Shown: positions 24,844-34,121, counted from the stretch's first letter. The stretch: DNA of 64,000 bases from Halospina sp040196175 (GCF_040196175.1 NZ_JBEFNF010000002.1:62001-126000), one strand, 5' to 3'. Numbers and translations are program-made. Notes: a model not told the origin generated them from the sequence alone.

Positions 24844-26946
24844 ATGAACCAGTCGGTAACTGACACCAGAGGTCTGCAGCTACCGGACCTCAAGGCGCCG
24901 GAGAACTATTTCAATCGCGAGATAAGCCACCTGCAGTTCAACTATCGGGTGCTGCGCCAGGCCTGTGATGAGAGCCATCCCCTTCTGGAGCGGCTCATGT
25001 TCTGCTGTATCTTCAGCAGTAACATGGACGAGTTCTTCGAGATCCGGGCTGCCGGCCTGCGCCAACAGCTCAAGTACGGTCGGGAAGTCCCGGGGCCGGA
25101 CGGGCGGGCACCGCAGCAGACACTGAGTGAGATTTCGGATGTTGCCCATCATTACGTTGCAGAGCAGTACCGGATTCTCAATGAGCGCATCATCCCGGAA
25201 CTGCGCGAACAGAATATCCATTTCGTGCGCCGCCGGGAGTGGACCCGGGCCCAGGCGGACTGGGTGGCACGCTACTTCCGGGACGAGATCATGCCGGTGG
25301 TCAATCCCATCGGTCTGGATCCCTCGCACCCACTGCCGCGGCTGGTGAACAAAAGCCTGAATTTCATTGTGGAGCTGGAAGGCAAGGACGCCTTCGGCCG
25401 CGAGACCGGCATGGCCATTGTACCGGCCCCCCGTTCGCTGCCCCGGCTGGTTCGGCTGCCGGATGAGGTCTGCTCCAGTGGTGATAACCTCGTCTTTCTT
25501 TCATCCATGATCCACGCTCATGCCAATCTGCTGTTCCCGGGGATGCGCATCAAGGGGTGCTATCAGTTCCGCCTGACGCGGAACGCGGACCTGGAGCTGG
25601 AGGATGACCTTGAGGATCTGGCCTCGGCCCTGCGCGGTGAGCTGCTGAGCCGGCGCTTCGGCGATGCCGTGCGGCTGGAAGTGGCGGATAACTGCCCGCG
25701 CCACCTGGCTGATTTCCTGCTGCGTCAGTTTGGCCTCACGGAACGTGAGCTCTACTGGGCCAACGGGCCGGTGAATCTGGCGCGCCTGACTGCTGTCAGT
25801 GAGTTGGTGGATCGCCCGGACCTACAGAATACCCCTATGACGCCAGGCCTGCCGAAAGCCTTAAAAGGTGGCGGGAGCACTCTCGATGCCGTACGCCAGC
25901 AGGACGTTCTGCTGCTGCATCCCTATGAGAGTTTCTCGCCGGTGGTGGACTTCCTGCGGCAGGCGGCACGGGATCCGCAGGTGCTGGCGATCCGCCAGAC
26001 CCTCTACCGCACCGGTGCGGACTCTGAGATGGTGGAGGCTTTGGCCGAGGCGGCGCGTCGGGGCAAGGAGGTGACCGCGGTGATTGAGCTGCGGGCCCGG
26101 TTTGACGAGGCCGAGAACCTGGAGCTGGCGAGCCGGCTCCAGGAGGCGGGTGTGATTGTGGTCTACGGGGTGGTGGGCTACAAGACTCACGCTAAGATGA
26201 TCCTGATCGTGCGGCGCGAGAACGGGCGCCTCAAGCGCTATGTGCACCTTGGCACCGGTAACTATCACGCCGGCAATGCGCGTCTGTACACCGACTACAG
26301 TTTCATGAGCTGTGACGACGCCCTGGGTGATGACGTGAATAAGGTCTTCCAGCAGCTGACCGGCATGGGTAAAACCCTGCGCATCCAGAAGCTGCTGCAT
26401 GCTCCTTTCACTCTTCATCAGCGGGTTCTGGAGTTGATTGAGCGGGAAACCACGAATGCTCTGGCAGGCAAACGGGCACGCATCATCGTCAAGATCAATG
26501 GCCTGACCGAAGCGGAAGTCATCCGTTCTCTTTACCGTGCCTCTTGCGCGGGCGTTCAGGTGGATCTGATCGTGCGCGGCATCTGCTGTCTGCGTCCCGG
26601 TGTTGAAGGGCTTTCCGAAAACATCCGCGTTGTGTCCATTATTGGGCGTTTTCTGGAGCACAGCCGCGTTTACTGGTTCGCTAATGCTGGCGAGCCGGAA
26701 GTGTACTGTTCCAGTGCTGACTGGATGGAGCGCAACCTCATCAACCGGGTGGAAAGCTGCTTTCCAGTCGAGGACCGGCGGCTGGCCCGGCGTCTGCGCC
26801 GGGACCTGGAGGTTCACCTGCGCGACAATGCCCAGAGCTGGGAGTTGCAGCCTGATGGCAGCTATACCCAGAGACAGCCCGCGGCGGGTGAGAAACGGGT
26901 CGCCTCCCAACAGGCCCTGATGCAGCGTCTCGCAGGGTCGGGCTGA
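24844..26946 (+). CDS. ppk1: Polyphosphate kinase 1
   Basis: 700-residue PPK1, which reversibly polymerises ATP gamma-phosphate into polyphosphate. Domains run N, head, C1 and C2. The autophosphorylated histidine is in GYKTHAKMILIVRRE and the second conserved histidine segment in HLGTGNYHAGNARLYTDYS; YWFANAGEPEVYCSSADWMERN marks the C2 domain. Length is near E. coli Ppk (688). It follows hemB, the same order as in Pseudomonas, and AAGGA precedes the ATG. With phoBR and phoU it is a third phosphate-metabolism locus in the window, though no Pho box is seen before it. Confidence 0.97.
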   Translation: MNQSVTDTRGLQLPDLKAPENYFNREISHLQFNYRVLRQACDESHPLLERLMFCCIFSSNMDEFFEIRAAGLRQQLKYGREVPGPDGRAPQQTLSEISDVAHHYVAEQYRILNERIIPELREQNIHFVRRREWTRAQADWVARYFRDEIMPVVNPIGLDPSHPLPRLVNKSLNFIVELEGKDAFGRETGMAIVPAPRSLPRLVRLPDEVCSSGDNLVFLSSMIHAHANLLFPGMRIKGCYQFRLTRNADLELEDDLEDLASALRGELLSRRFGDAVRLEVADNCPRHLADFLLRQFGLTERELYWANGPVNLARLTAVSELVDRPDLQNTPMTPGLPKALKGGGSTLDAVRQQDVLLLHPYESFSPVVDFLRQAARDPQVLAIRQTLYRTGADSEMVEALAEAARRGKEVTAVIELRARFDEAENLELASRLQEAGVIVVYGVVGYKTHAKMILIVRRENGRLKRYVHLGTGNYHAGNARLYTDYSFMSCDDALGDDVNKVFQQLTGMGKTLRIQKLLHAPFTLHQRVLELIERETTNALAGKRARIIVKINGLTEAEVIRSLYRASCAGVQVDLIVRGICCLRPGVEGLSENIRVVSIIGRFLEHSRVYWFANAGEPEVYCSSADWMERNLINRVESCFPVEDRRLARRLRRDLEVHLRDNAQSWELQPDGSYTQRQPAAGEKRVASQQALMQRLAGSG

Positions 26947-26949
26947 CCC

Positions 26950-28248
26950 ATGCGCTGGCTGCCGCTGATTGCGCTTGTAATTCTGATCGGTATCGCCGTT
27001 GGCGCTCCCTACGGTCTGGGGGTGCTTACAGAGTCCGAGTTCCGCTCCGTTATGCGTGATCTCGACAGGGAAGGGCGCGCCTGGGGGCTGACCAATCTGG
27101 ATTACGAACGATACTACCTTAATGCCGTTGCCCGCTATGAGCTGCGATGGGCCTCAGGCAACGGTGGCGAACAGGTACTTCCATTGGTGACGCGCTTCAA
27201 TCACGGCATGACGGATGTCCGTGCGGTTACGCGTCTGGCGGATGAGACGCTGGCCCGTTTGGCGCCGCTGATCCCCGAGGGGCAGGAGCCCAGGCTCCGC
27301 GTTGAAGTTGGAATAGGCGGCTCCGCCGATTTCCGGCTGCATATTCCCCGGCTCGAATGGGGGCCGGATACAACGGTTGCCCAACTCGCAGGGTCAGGGG
27401 GGGAGATCGCGCCTGTAGACCTGCAAGGGACTTGGTCGCCGGGGAACCACCAGCAACTGGTTACTGAGTGGCCGGGCTTTTCCATGGATCTGGGTGATGC
27501 GCGCATTCAAGTGGGTGCTGTCACTCTGGATCATCAGCTCAGCTCCCTGGGTGAACGGCTCTGGCAGGGTCAGAGCCGGTTGAAGGTGGATTCTGTGACC
27601 ATGGATCCGGTTCTGGATGATCCGGTTGTGGCGGATGACGTCCGTTTCCGGTTTCTCTCCGCAGCCCAGGAAAGCTCCCTGGATGCCAGTCTGAAGGCGG
27701 TTATTGGAGAACTCCGGAATGCCGGGCGTTCCCTGGGTCGCCAGGCTTTGTCGCTGAAAGCGGAACGCCTGCACGTGAGCAGTCTCGATAAGGCGGTGGA
27801 CAGTTTCATAGAGCTGCGCTCTGCGGAAGCGGCAGCACAGGGCGGCCAGGCGGATCAAGGGCAGGCGCTCATGGAAAGGTATACACGGCTGTCAGAGAGT
27901 CTGCAGTCGCTGTCGGTGCGTGGGGGGCGCCTGAACCTGGAGGAACTGCTGTTGACCCTGCCTGATGGTACTGTGGAAGGAGAGGGGTACCTCTCTTATC
28001 CGAGCCTGCCTGAGGAAGAGTGGGGGCAGCCCGTGAGCCTATTGCGGCATACCAGGGCCGAAGGTGTCCTGAATGTGGACCGTGGCATGGTCTGGGCACT
28101 CCCAAGGGCTGCCCAGCGCGTTCTTACGCGCCTGGAGCAGAACCATGTAGTGACTCCCCGCGATGGGCGCTATCATCTGGATCTGCGTCTGGAATCGATG
28201 CAGCTGCAGGTCAACGACGAGCGCTTCGAGGTGCCGCCTCTACTCTGA
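26950..28248 (+). CDS. YdgA/DUF945-family envelope protein
   Basis: 432 residues with a single N-terminal hydrophobic segment (about 3-22) that is either an uncleaved anchor or signal, followed by a large beta-rich soluble region of the YdgA/DUF945 type, recognised by the N-terminal GxxxYGLGVLTESEFRSVM and LTNLDYERYYLNAVARYEL segments. Function is poorly defined; the family is periplasm-facing and inner-membrane anchored. It starts 3 bp after the ppk1 stop, so hemB-ppk1-ydgA-like form one transcript. Confidence 0.75.
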   Translation: MRWLPLIALVILIGIAVGAPYGLGVLTESEFRSVMRDLDREGRAWGLTNLDYERYYLNAVARYELRWASGNGGEQVLPLVTRFNHGMTDVRAVTRLADETLARLAPLIPEGQEPRLRVEVGIGGSADFRLHIPRLEWGPDTTVAQLAGSGGEIAPVDLQGTWSPGNHQQLVTEWPGFSMDLGDARIQVGAVTLDHQLSSLGERLWQGQSRLKVDSVTMDPVLDDPVVADDVRFRFLSAAQESSLDASLKAVIGELRNAGRSLGRQALSLKAERLHVSSLDKAVDSFIELRSAEAAAQGGQADQGQALMERYTRLSESLQSLSVRGGRLNLEELLLTLPDGTVEGEGYLSYPSLPEEEWGQPVSLLRHTRAEGVLNVDRGMVWALPRAAQRVLTRLEQNHVVTPRDGRYHLDLRLESMQLQVNDERFEVPPLL

Positions 28249-28298
28249 GTCGACCGCCTGCTTAGTCCGGGGAGCGGGCTGGCCCACGGGGTGGCTCC

Positions 28299-28787
28299 TC
28301 AGCCGTTACGCTGCTGAAAATGGTCATGCAGGCTCTGCGACACCTCGGGGTCCACAAAACCGCTGACATCTCCGCCCAGCCCGGCAATCTCGCGGATCAG
28401 GCTGGAGGACAGGAAAGAGAGGTGGTTGGCAGGGGTCAGGAAAATACTTTCAACCCCGGGAGCAAGCTCGCGATTCATGTCTGCGAGCTGGAACTCGTAC
28501 TCGAAGTCCGAGGCGGCGCGCAGACCGCGCAGAATGATGTTGCCGCCCTGATCCTTAACAAAGTCCGCCAGCAGTTTGCTGAATCCAACGACGCGCACAT
28601 TGGGCAGGTCCGAGAGCACGTACTCACAGAGTCTTACCCGCTCCTCCAGGGGTAGAAGCGGACCCTTTTTGGTGCTGGCCGCAACGGCGACCACGACTTC
28701 GTCGAAAATGCGGGTTGCGCGCTGGACCAGGTCCGTATGCCCGTTGGTGACAGGGTCAAAAGTGCCCGGATAGATGGCAGTGTTCAT
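28299..28787 (-). CDS. coaD: Phosphopantetheine adenylyltransferase
   Basis: 162-residue nucleotidyltransferase for the fourth step of CoA synthesis. The (T/H)xGH motif is TNGHTDLVQRA and the second catalytic motif is LSFLSSSLIREIA. The N terminus MNTAIYPGTFDPVTNGH is nearly invariant in CoaD. Convergent with the YdgA-like gene across 50 bp. The GMC dehydrogenase gene ends... upstream, 17 bp away on the same strand, so read-through from the alcohol-oxidation operon into coaD is possible. Confidence 0.97.
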   Translation of the reverse strand: MNTAIYPGTFDPVTNGHTDLVQRATRIFDEVVVAVAASTKKGPLLPLEERVRLCEYVLSDLPNVRVVGFSKLLADFVKDQGGNIILRGLRAASDFEYEFQLADMNRELAPGVESIFLTPANHLSFLSSSLIREIAGLGGDVSGFVDPEVSQSLHDHFQQRNG

Positions 28788-28804
28788 CAGCGTCTCCCAA
28801 TGCC

Positions 28805-30406
28805 TTATGCGTTGCTCTGGAGTCGCCCAGCCAGTCTGTGGCTGTTGCGTGCCGCCAGAGCATACACGGTCAGCTGCGGATTCGCACCCAGGCTGGTGGG
28901 AAAGATCGACGCATCGTGGACAGAAAGATTGTTCAGGTGGTGGTGCTCACCCCAGCTGTTGACCACGCTGCGGGTCGGGTCCTCGCCCATGGCGCAGCCG
29001 CCCATCTGGTGTGCCGTGAAGAGTCGGGCGCGGAGCTCTTCCAGTGGCAGATCCCGGATGCCCTTTTCAGCCTCTTGCCAGCTCCGCCAGTAGGGGGCGT
29101 CCATATGCACGGCGCGGACCGCCTCGGCCCCGGCGGCGAACTGCAGTTCGGCCATGCGCAGCCAGGCATGGCGGAAAGCGGACCACAGCGAATCGCTGAT
29201 GGGGTAATGCAGTTGAGGGCTGTTGTCGTCACGCAGGGTGACGGTGCCGCCTTCGCTGTCGCTGTTGAAGCCGTCACGCACAAGGCCAATGATGGACTGG
29301 GTCTGCGGGAAATGGCGGGCCTGCTCGATCATGGCTTCGCCGTGGTCTGGCAGCACCGCCGAGGCCATGACCGGGTGCAGCGGTGGCACTTCCAGCTTGT
29401 AGCCGGGGCTGCCGGTGACGCCGTCGCGCCAGAGGAATTCATCCGAGTAGATCGACTGGGGCGCGCCGTAGTAAGGCGCGACCGTCTCCGGCATGCGTGC
29501 CACGGTGGCGTTGACCGGATGCAGGAAGGTGCGGCGACCGATGCGATCATGGGGGTCGGGTACGTTTGAGCGCAGCAGTACCCCGGGCGAGCCAATGGCG
29601 CTGCCGGCCACCACGAAGTGCCGGGCCCGGATGCGCATTCTCGGGCCGGTGACGGTAACCCCATCCGCCCCGAGGGCGGTTCCCTGAAGGTCGCGCACAC
29701 GATCGCTCTGATGGTTCAGCCGGTCCACGCGCAGCGAATGGATCAGGGTCGCCCCATCGCCCAGGGCGGAGGGTACACTGGTGATGAGCGTGCCCTGCTT
29801 GGCGTTGGTGGGGCAGCCCATGCCGCAATAACCCAGGTTCCAGCAATCGCGCACATTGCGTGGGATCGTCTGCCATTCCCAGCCCATACGTTCACAGCCG
29901 TCACGTAGGATGTCATTGTTGCGGTTCGGCTCTGTTTCCCAGAGCTGGATGTTCAAAGCCTGCTCACGATTGGCGAACCAGGGGGCCAGGGTTTCAGGCT
30001 CACAGTTGCGGACGCCGTGGGTGCTCTGCCAATGATTAAGGGTCTGCTCCGGTGTGCGGAAACTGGACGTCCAGTTGACTGTGGTGGAGCCGCCCACGCA
30101 TCGCCCCTGCAGTATGGCAATGCTGGCATCCGCGGTGGCGCGGGTCATACCCTCCTGATAGAGCTGACTGTAGGCCTTCTGCTCGTTCATGGTGAAGTCC
30201 GGGTCGTGATAAAGCCGCCCTTCCTCTACCATGATCACCTTGAGCCCCGCACCTGCGAGGATTTCGGCTGTGGTGCCACCGCCCGCCCCTGTGCCGATAA
30301 TGGCCACGTCCGCTTCCAGGGTGCGGTCATCCTCCAGCAGGGCCGCGTCCACCACGTCCCAGCCGTTTTTGATGCCTTCGCCGTACAGATTGAAGTTGTT
30401 GGCCAT
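28805..30406 (-). CDS. GMC-family long-chain alcohol dehydrogenase/oxidase-like flavoprotein
   Basis: 533 residues. The FAD-binding GTGAGGGTTAEILAGAGLKVIMVEEG lies at about 38-63, and the C-terminal catalytic region has HQMGGCAMG followed by GANPQLTVYALAARNSHRLA, as in GMC oxidoreductases. A Cys-rich segment CWNLGYCGMGCPTNAKQGT resembles that of long-chain fatty alcohol oxidases. It probably oxidises a primary alcohol to the aldehyde, which the aldehyde dehydrogenase at 31070 would take on. The neighbouring Tat-exported small subunit suggests a membrane-associated complex, although this protein has no signal peptide of its own. Confidence 0.87.
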   Translation of the reverse strand: MANNFNLYGEGIKNGWDVVDAALLEDDRTLEADVAIIGTGAGGGTTAEILAGAGLKVIMVEEGRLYHDPDFTMNEQKAYSQLYQEGMTRATADASIAILQGRCVGGSTTVNWTSSFRTPEQTLNHWQSTHGVRNCEPETLAPWFANREQALNIQLWETEPNRNNDILRDGCERMGWEWQTIPRNVRDCWNLGYCGMGCPTNAKQGTLITSVPSALGDGATLIHSLRVDRLNHQSDRVRDLQGTALGADGVTVTGPRMRIRARHFVVAGSAIGSPGVLLRSNVPDPHDRIGRRTFLHPVNATVARMPETVAPYYGAPQSIYSDEFLWRDGVTGSPGYKLEVPPLHPVMASAVLPDHGEAMIEQARHFPQTQSIIGLVRDGFNSDSEGGTVTLRDDNSPQLHYPISDSLWSAFRHAWLRMAELQFAAGAEAVRAVHMDAPYWRSWQEAEKGIRDLPLEELRARLFTAHQMGGCAMGEDPTRSVVNSWGEHHHLNNLSVHDASIFPTSLGANPQLTVYALAARNSHRLAGRLQSNA

Positions 30407-30438
30407 GGAGGCTCCGTCTTTGGATTACCGCGTTTCGT

Positions 30439-31056
30439 TCAGGCGGATGATGGCTGCATCTGGGGCAGCGCGTCATAGGTATAGGCCGGTGGGCCGGGAT
30501 ACCCCATCCTCCCCCAGTTGCTGGGTTGACCATACCAGGCCGCGTTACTCACCTGGACCAGCCCCAGATAGGCCTGATTGAACGTGTTGAACATGCTGCT
30601 CCGCCAGCGCTGGAGAAAAGCCTCCGCCTGATCATTGGAGACATTGGGCCAGTAGGAGGACACCCGCGCGAGCGTCAGCCGGGTGATGGACGATTCCAGC
30701 AGATCGAAGAGCTGGCGGAACTGGCGCTGGTTGGGTGGGCCCATGGCGTGGAAGGCTTCGTCCATAGCGACCAGGGTGTCAGACAGGGCGGCGTTGCGCG
30801 CTTGTGTCTCGCGCGGCATACCCGAGCCCACGATGGCTGGCAGTAGTGCGGCCATAACGACACGATCCGCTTCGGTCATGAAGTGCCACTGGCGCTCGGG
30901 CGCGCCCTCAGTGGCCGGAACCATGGGATCATGCGCAGGGCGGACTGAACAGCCGGAGAGACCGGCGACAACCAAGGCACCGCCAACAGCTACGCCGCCC
31001 TGGAAGCCAAGGCGGAGAAAACGGCGGCGGTCCGGATCCGGTAATGGGCTTTCCAT
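30439..31056 (-). CDS. Gluconate 2-dehydrogenase subunit 3-like Tat-exported protein
   Basis: 205 residues. The N terminus carries a twin-arginine signal (R10-R11-R12-F-L-R-L) followed by a hydrophobic stretch and a lipobox-like LSGC ending at C36, so it may be a Tat-translocated lipoprotein. The remainder resembles the small gamma subunit of periplasmic GMC-type dehydrogenases. It is encoded 32 bp upstream of the GMC flavoprotein gene, consistent with a two-subunit enzyme in which the small subunit carries the export signal for both. Confidence 0.8.
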   Translation of the reverse strand: MESPLPDPDRRRFLRLGFQGGVAVGGALVVAGLSGCSVRPAHDPMVPATEGAPERQWHFMTEADRVVMAALLPAIVGSGMPRETQARNAALSDTLVAMDEAFHAMGPPNQRQFRQLFDLLESSITRLTLARVSSYWPNVSNDQAEAFLQRWRSSMFNTFNQAYLGLVQVSNAAWYGQPSNWGRMGYPGPPAYTYDALPQMQPSSA

Positions 31057-31069
31057 GGCACTGCTCCGG

Positions 31070-32515
31070 TCAGCGGATGAACAGCTTGTAGATCATCCTG
31101 TGCAGCAGTGTGCCATGCGGTGCGTGGATCACCTTGCCGCTGTTGAGCCGCTGTTTGCTCATTACCCCTCTGGGATTGCTGAAGGTAATGAAACCTTCGC
31201 GACCGTGATAGGCGCCCATGCCGGAGTGACCGACACCGCCGAATGGCAGATCATCCTGGCCTACGTGCACCAGCGTGTCGTTGATGCACATGCCCCCGGA
31301 GTGGGTCTGTTCGCGCACCCGGCGCTGCTCCACACGGTCATACCCGAAATAGTACAGGGCCAGGGGGTTGGGCCGGTCATTCACATGGGTCAGTGCATCC
31401 TCGACACCGTCACAGGGTACGATCGGAAGAAGCGGTCCGAAGACCTCATCCTGCAGCACCTGCATGTCTTCCGTGGCATTGAGGATCAGGTGCGGCGCCA
31501 CTTTGCGGGTGTCCTCACCGAAATACTCGTTGCCCGGGTTGATCTGGATGATGTCCGCTCCTTTCTCCCGGGCGTCTGCCAGCACGCTGGTCAGGCGCTC
31601 ATGCTGGCGCTCGTTGATAATGCTGGTGTAGTCCGGATTGTCCTTGATGGTCGGATACATGGTGGCAACCGCGCTGCGGAAGCTGTCCACGAAACTGTTG
31701 ACCCGATCCCGTGGGCAGAGGATGTAGTCCGGTGCCACGCAGGTCTGGCCGGCATTGATGCATTTGCCGAAGGCAATCCGTTCGGCGGCATCCTTCATGG
31801 GTACTTCATGGGAAATGATCGCGGGGGACTTGCCACCCAGTTCCAGCGTCACCGGTGTCAGGTTCTCGGCCGCCGCTTTCATCACCATGCGCCCGATGGG
31901 GGTAGAGCCGGTGAACAGTAGATGATCGAACGGTTGCGACGAGAAGGCCTGCGCTACATCGGCCTCGCCATTGATGACCGTGACCAGATCGGAGGGGAAG
32001 GTCTCGTGCAGCAGGCGATCAAGCAGCGCCGATGTGGCCGGGGTGAACTCGGAAAGCTTGAGCATAACCCGGTTGCCGGCGGCCAGTGCTGCGGTCAATG
32101 GCCCGGCAGCCAGGAACAGCGGGTAGTTCCAGGGCACCATGATGCCGACTACGCCCAGGGGCTCATAGTGCACTTCGTTGCGTGCCGGCTGGAACAGCAT
32201 GTGGACTTTGCGCTTCTCCGGCTTCATCCAGCTGCTGAGATGGCTCAGGGTGTAGTTGACGTTCTGTACCGAGGGCATAACCTCAGCAAGCAGGCTCTCA
32301 TCCCATGAGCGGCCGCCAAAGTCTTCGCTCATGGCCTCACAGAGTGCATCCTGATTCGCAAGCAGCATGCGCTTGAGTCGTTTCAGATGCTCCCGGCGTT
32401 CGGTGGCGGTTGGCATGGGGTGGGCCCTGAAAGCCTCACGCTGGGCGCTGAAGGCGCGGCTGATCTGCTGGATCTGCTTCCGGTTATCCGTCAGCTGAAC
32501 AACGTTGGCGACCAT
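31070..32515 (-). CDS. Coniferyl-aldehyde-dehydrogenase-type aldehyde dehydrogenase
   Basis: 481-residue NAD(P)-dependent aldehyde dehydrogenase. Catalytic C259 lies in NAGQTCVAPDY and the general base E225 in LELGGKS; PWNYPL (128-133) and FTGSTPIGRMV belong to the cofactor fold. Best known relatives are CalB-type coniferyl and long-chain fatty aldehyde dehydrogenases. First gene of an operon with the Tat protein and GMC flavoprotein, giving alcohol to aldehyde to acid. Two palindromic operators lie 68-111 bp upstream of its start, between it and the divergent TetR gene. Confidence 0.9.
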   Translation of the reverse strand: MVANVVQLTDNRKQIQQISRAFSAQREAFRAHPMPTATERREHLKRLKRMLLANQDALCEAMSEDFGGRSWDESLLAEVMPSVQNVNYTLSHLSSWMKPEKRKVHMLFQPARNEVHYEPLGVVGIMVPWNYPLFLAAGPLTAALAAGNRVMLKLSEFTPATSALLDRLLHETFPSDLVTVINGEADVAQAFSSQPFDHLLFTGSTPIGRMVMKAAAENLTPVTLELGGKSPAIISHEVPMKDAAERIAFGKCINAGQTCVAPDYILCPRDRVNSFVDSFRSAVATMYPTIKDNPDYTSIINERQHERLTSVLADAREKGADIIQINPGNEYFGEDTRKVAPHLILNATEDMQVLQDEVFGPLLPIVPCDGVEDALTHVNDRPNPLALYYFGYDRVEQRRVREQTHSGGMCINDTLVHVGQDDLPFGGVGHSGMGAYHGREGFITFSNPRGVMSKQRLNSGKVIHAPHGTLLHRMIYKLFIR

Positions 32516-32582
32516 GACTGGTTCTCCTGTATGGTTCCGGCCTCTGCCGCAAACCTTCTCCGCAGGTTTTAGGGTGGTAGAT

Positions 32583-32600
32583 TTAGAGCAAGTACTCTAG
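32583..32600. promoter_or_regulatory. TetR operator, site 1
   Basis: TTAGAGCAAGTACTCTAG is an 18-bp imperfect palindrome. It matches the second site 26 bp away (TTAGAGCAWRWRCTCTA). Its place between the divergent aldehyde dehydrogenase and TetR genes makes it the likely regulator-binding site. Confidence 0.75.
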
Positions 32601-32608
32601 GATCAATA

Positions 32609-32626
32609 TTAGAGCATAAGCTCTAA
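32609..32626. promoter_or_regulatory. TetR operator, site 2
   Basis: TTAGAGCATAAGCTCTAA is a perfect palindrome of 7-bp arms around ATAA, the second copy of the motif at 32583. The two centres are 26 bp apart. Either or both could block the divergent promoters. Confidence 0.78.
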
Positions 32627-32677
32627 CAGTCAATGCACTACCGACAATGAAATGTGTCGACAGGGCCCTGGATTTCC

Positions 32678-33370
32678 ATGAAAACCCGTGACCGGATTCT
32701 CAAAGCCAGTCTTCAGCTGTTCAATGAACAGGGCGAACGCAATGTGACCACCAATCATATCGCCGCGTATCTGGGGATTTCGCCAGGGAATCTCTATTAC
32801 CATTTCCGCAACAAGGCGGACATCATCTATTCGCTGTTCCTGCAGTACCGGGGGCTGGTGGATCGCTATCTGAAGGTCCCGCGGGAGCGAACGCTCACGG
32901 TTGAGGACAAGATGTTCTATCTGGAGTCCGTGTTCGACGGCCTCTGGCATTACCGCTTTTTCCACCGTGATCTGGAATACCTGCTGACCATGGATGAGCG
33001 GCTCCGCCGTGATTACAGGGCGTTTACCTTCCATTGCCTGGGTGAAATCCGGGCGGTGCTTAAGGGACTGCAGAACGCGGGCATTCTCCGGCCGCATGCT
33101 GAACAGGAGCACGAGGCCATGGCATTGAACGTGTGGCTGGTGGTGACCAATTGGATGGCCTTTCTCAAGACCGCGAGTGTGGATGATGGCCATGACGGCA
33201 ACAGCCAGCGCGAGCTCAAGCAGGGCATCTACCAGGTTCTGACGCTGGAAATGCCGTATCTGACGGAGGCGTATTACGAGCGCGTAGCGGCGATTCGGGA
33301 ACAGTACCGGCCGGATCTCACCGTCATGGAGGAGAGTGGCCGGCTGGAGGATCCCGGTGTGTCAGTCTGA
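32678..33370 (+). CDS. TetR-family transcriptional regulator of the alcohol/aldehyde operon
   Basis: 230 residues. N-terminal helix-turn-helix in NVTTNHIAAYLGISPGNLYYHFRNKADIIYSLF (about 22-54), with a long helical effector domain. It is divergent from the aldehyde dehydrogenase operon and two matching palindromes lie between them, so it probably represses that operon and itself. I prefer the ATG at 32678, which gives the usual short N terminus; a GTG at 32654 is possible. No strong ribosome site is visible for either. Its 3' end overlaps the convergent engB stop by 9 bp. Confidence 0.88.
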   Translation: MKTRDRILKASLQLFNEQGERNVTTNHIAAYLGISPGNLYYHFRNKADIIYSLFLQYRGLVDRYLKVPRERTLTVEDKMFYLESVFDGLWHYRFFHRDLEYLLTMDERLRRDYRAFTFHCLGEIRAVLKGLQNAGILRPHAEQEHEAMALNVWLVVTNWMAFLKTASVDDGHDGNSQRELKQGIYQVLTLEMPYLTEAYYERVAAIREQYRPDLTVMEESGRLEDPGVSV

Positions 33371-34036
33371 CGCCGGTTCCGCACCGAGAAGCCAGTCACT
33401 GAGGTGGTTGCGGGCCGGTTCCACGCCCTGCCCCTTGAGGGCGGAAAATGGCTGGATGTGGTGAATGCACTCAATGCCTTCAAGGTCCCGCCGGACGCTC
33501 TCTATCTGGCGCCGTGCGGGGTTGCTCTTGAGTTTATCCGCCTTGGTGAGCAGCAGCATCATTGGCAGCCCGTGGTGCTCGCACCACTCGATCAGCATGG
33601 CGTCAAACTCCGACAGCGGGTGGCGCAGATCCATGATCAGGGTCATGCTCACCAGCGACTGTCGCTGGGCCAGGTAGTCGCCCAGGTGTTTCTCCCACTG
33701 CTTCTGGGTATTGCGCGAGACGCGCGCGAAACCGTAGCCGGGCAGATCCACTAGGCGAGTGCCGGGCGTACTTAATGAGAAGAAATTGAGAAGCTGAGTA
33801 CGGCCCGGCGTCTTGCTGATGCGTGCCAAGCCGCCAATACGGGTTATAGCGTTGATGGCGCTGGATTTGCCTGAATTTGAGCGCCCAGCGAATGCCACCT
33901 CGCGTCCTGTGTCCTCCGGGCACTGGTCGAGCCGGGCGGCGCTGGTGAGAAAGCGGGCACTGTTGAAGGCGATGGGGCTTGAAAGTCCGGTCACGGCGTG
34001 GCCTTCGTCCATTGATTTCAGTCGGTGTTGAAACAT
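33362..34036 (-). CDS. engB: Ribosome biogenesis GTP-binding protein YsxC/EngB
   Basis: 224 residues. GTPase motifs: P-loop GRSNSGKSS, G3 DLPGYGFA and G4 TKADKL, the set seen in EngB, which takes part in assembly of the large ribosomal subunit. The start is uncertain: ATG at 34036 (used here) or at 34012, neither with a clear ribosome site. It is divergent from cytochrome c4, the same arrangement as in Pseudomonas, and convergent with the TetR gene with a 9-bp overlap. Confidence 0.94.
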   Translation of the reverse strand: MFQHRLKSMDEGHAVTGLSSPIAFNSARFLTSAARLDQCPEDTGREVAFAGRSNSGKSSAINAITRIGGLARISKTPGRTQLLNFFSLSTPGTRLVDLPGYGFARVSRNTQKQWEKHLGDYLAQRQSLVSMTLIMDLRHPLSEFDAMLIEWCEHHGLPMMLLLTKADKLKSNPARRQIESVRRDLEGIECIHHIQPFSALKGQGVEPARNHLSDWLLGAEPASD

Positions 34037-34037
34037 G

Positions 34038-34043
34038 TATAAT
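34038..34043 (+). promoter_or_regulatory. -10 element upstream of cytochrome c4
   Basis: A perfect TATAAT lies 78 bp before the cytochrome c4 ATG and adjacent to the engB start. A matching -35 is weak, so the promoter call is moderate. Confidence 0.45.
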
Positions 34044-34121
34044 ACCACACCAGTTTACGGGGCCGGCGCCGCTTTTAAGGGGTCGGCCGAACGGACAATG
34101 TGTAATCCGAGTGGTGTCACG

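Noticed and set aside
25861..26910. 349-residue open frame antisense to ppk1
   Set aside because: Shadow of ppk1; no motif, no ribosome site.
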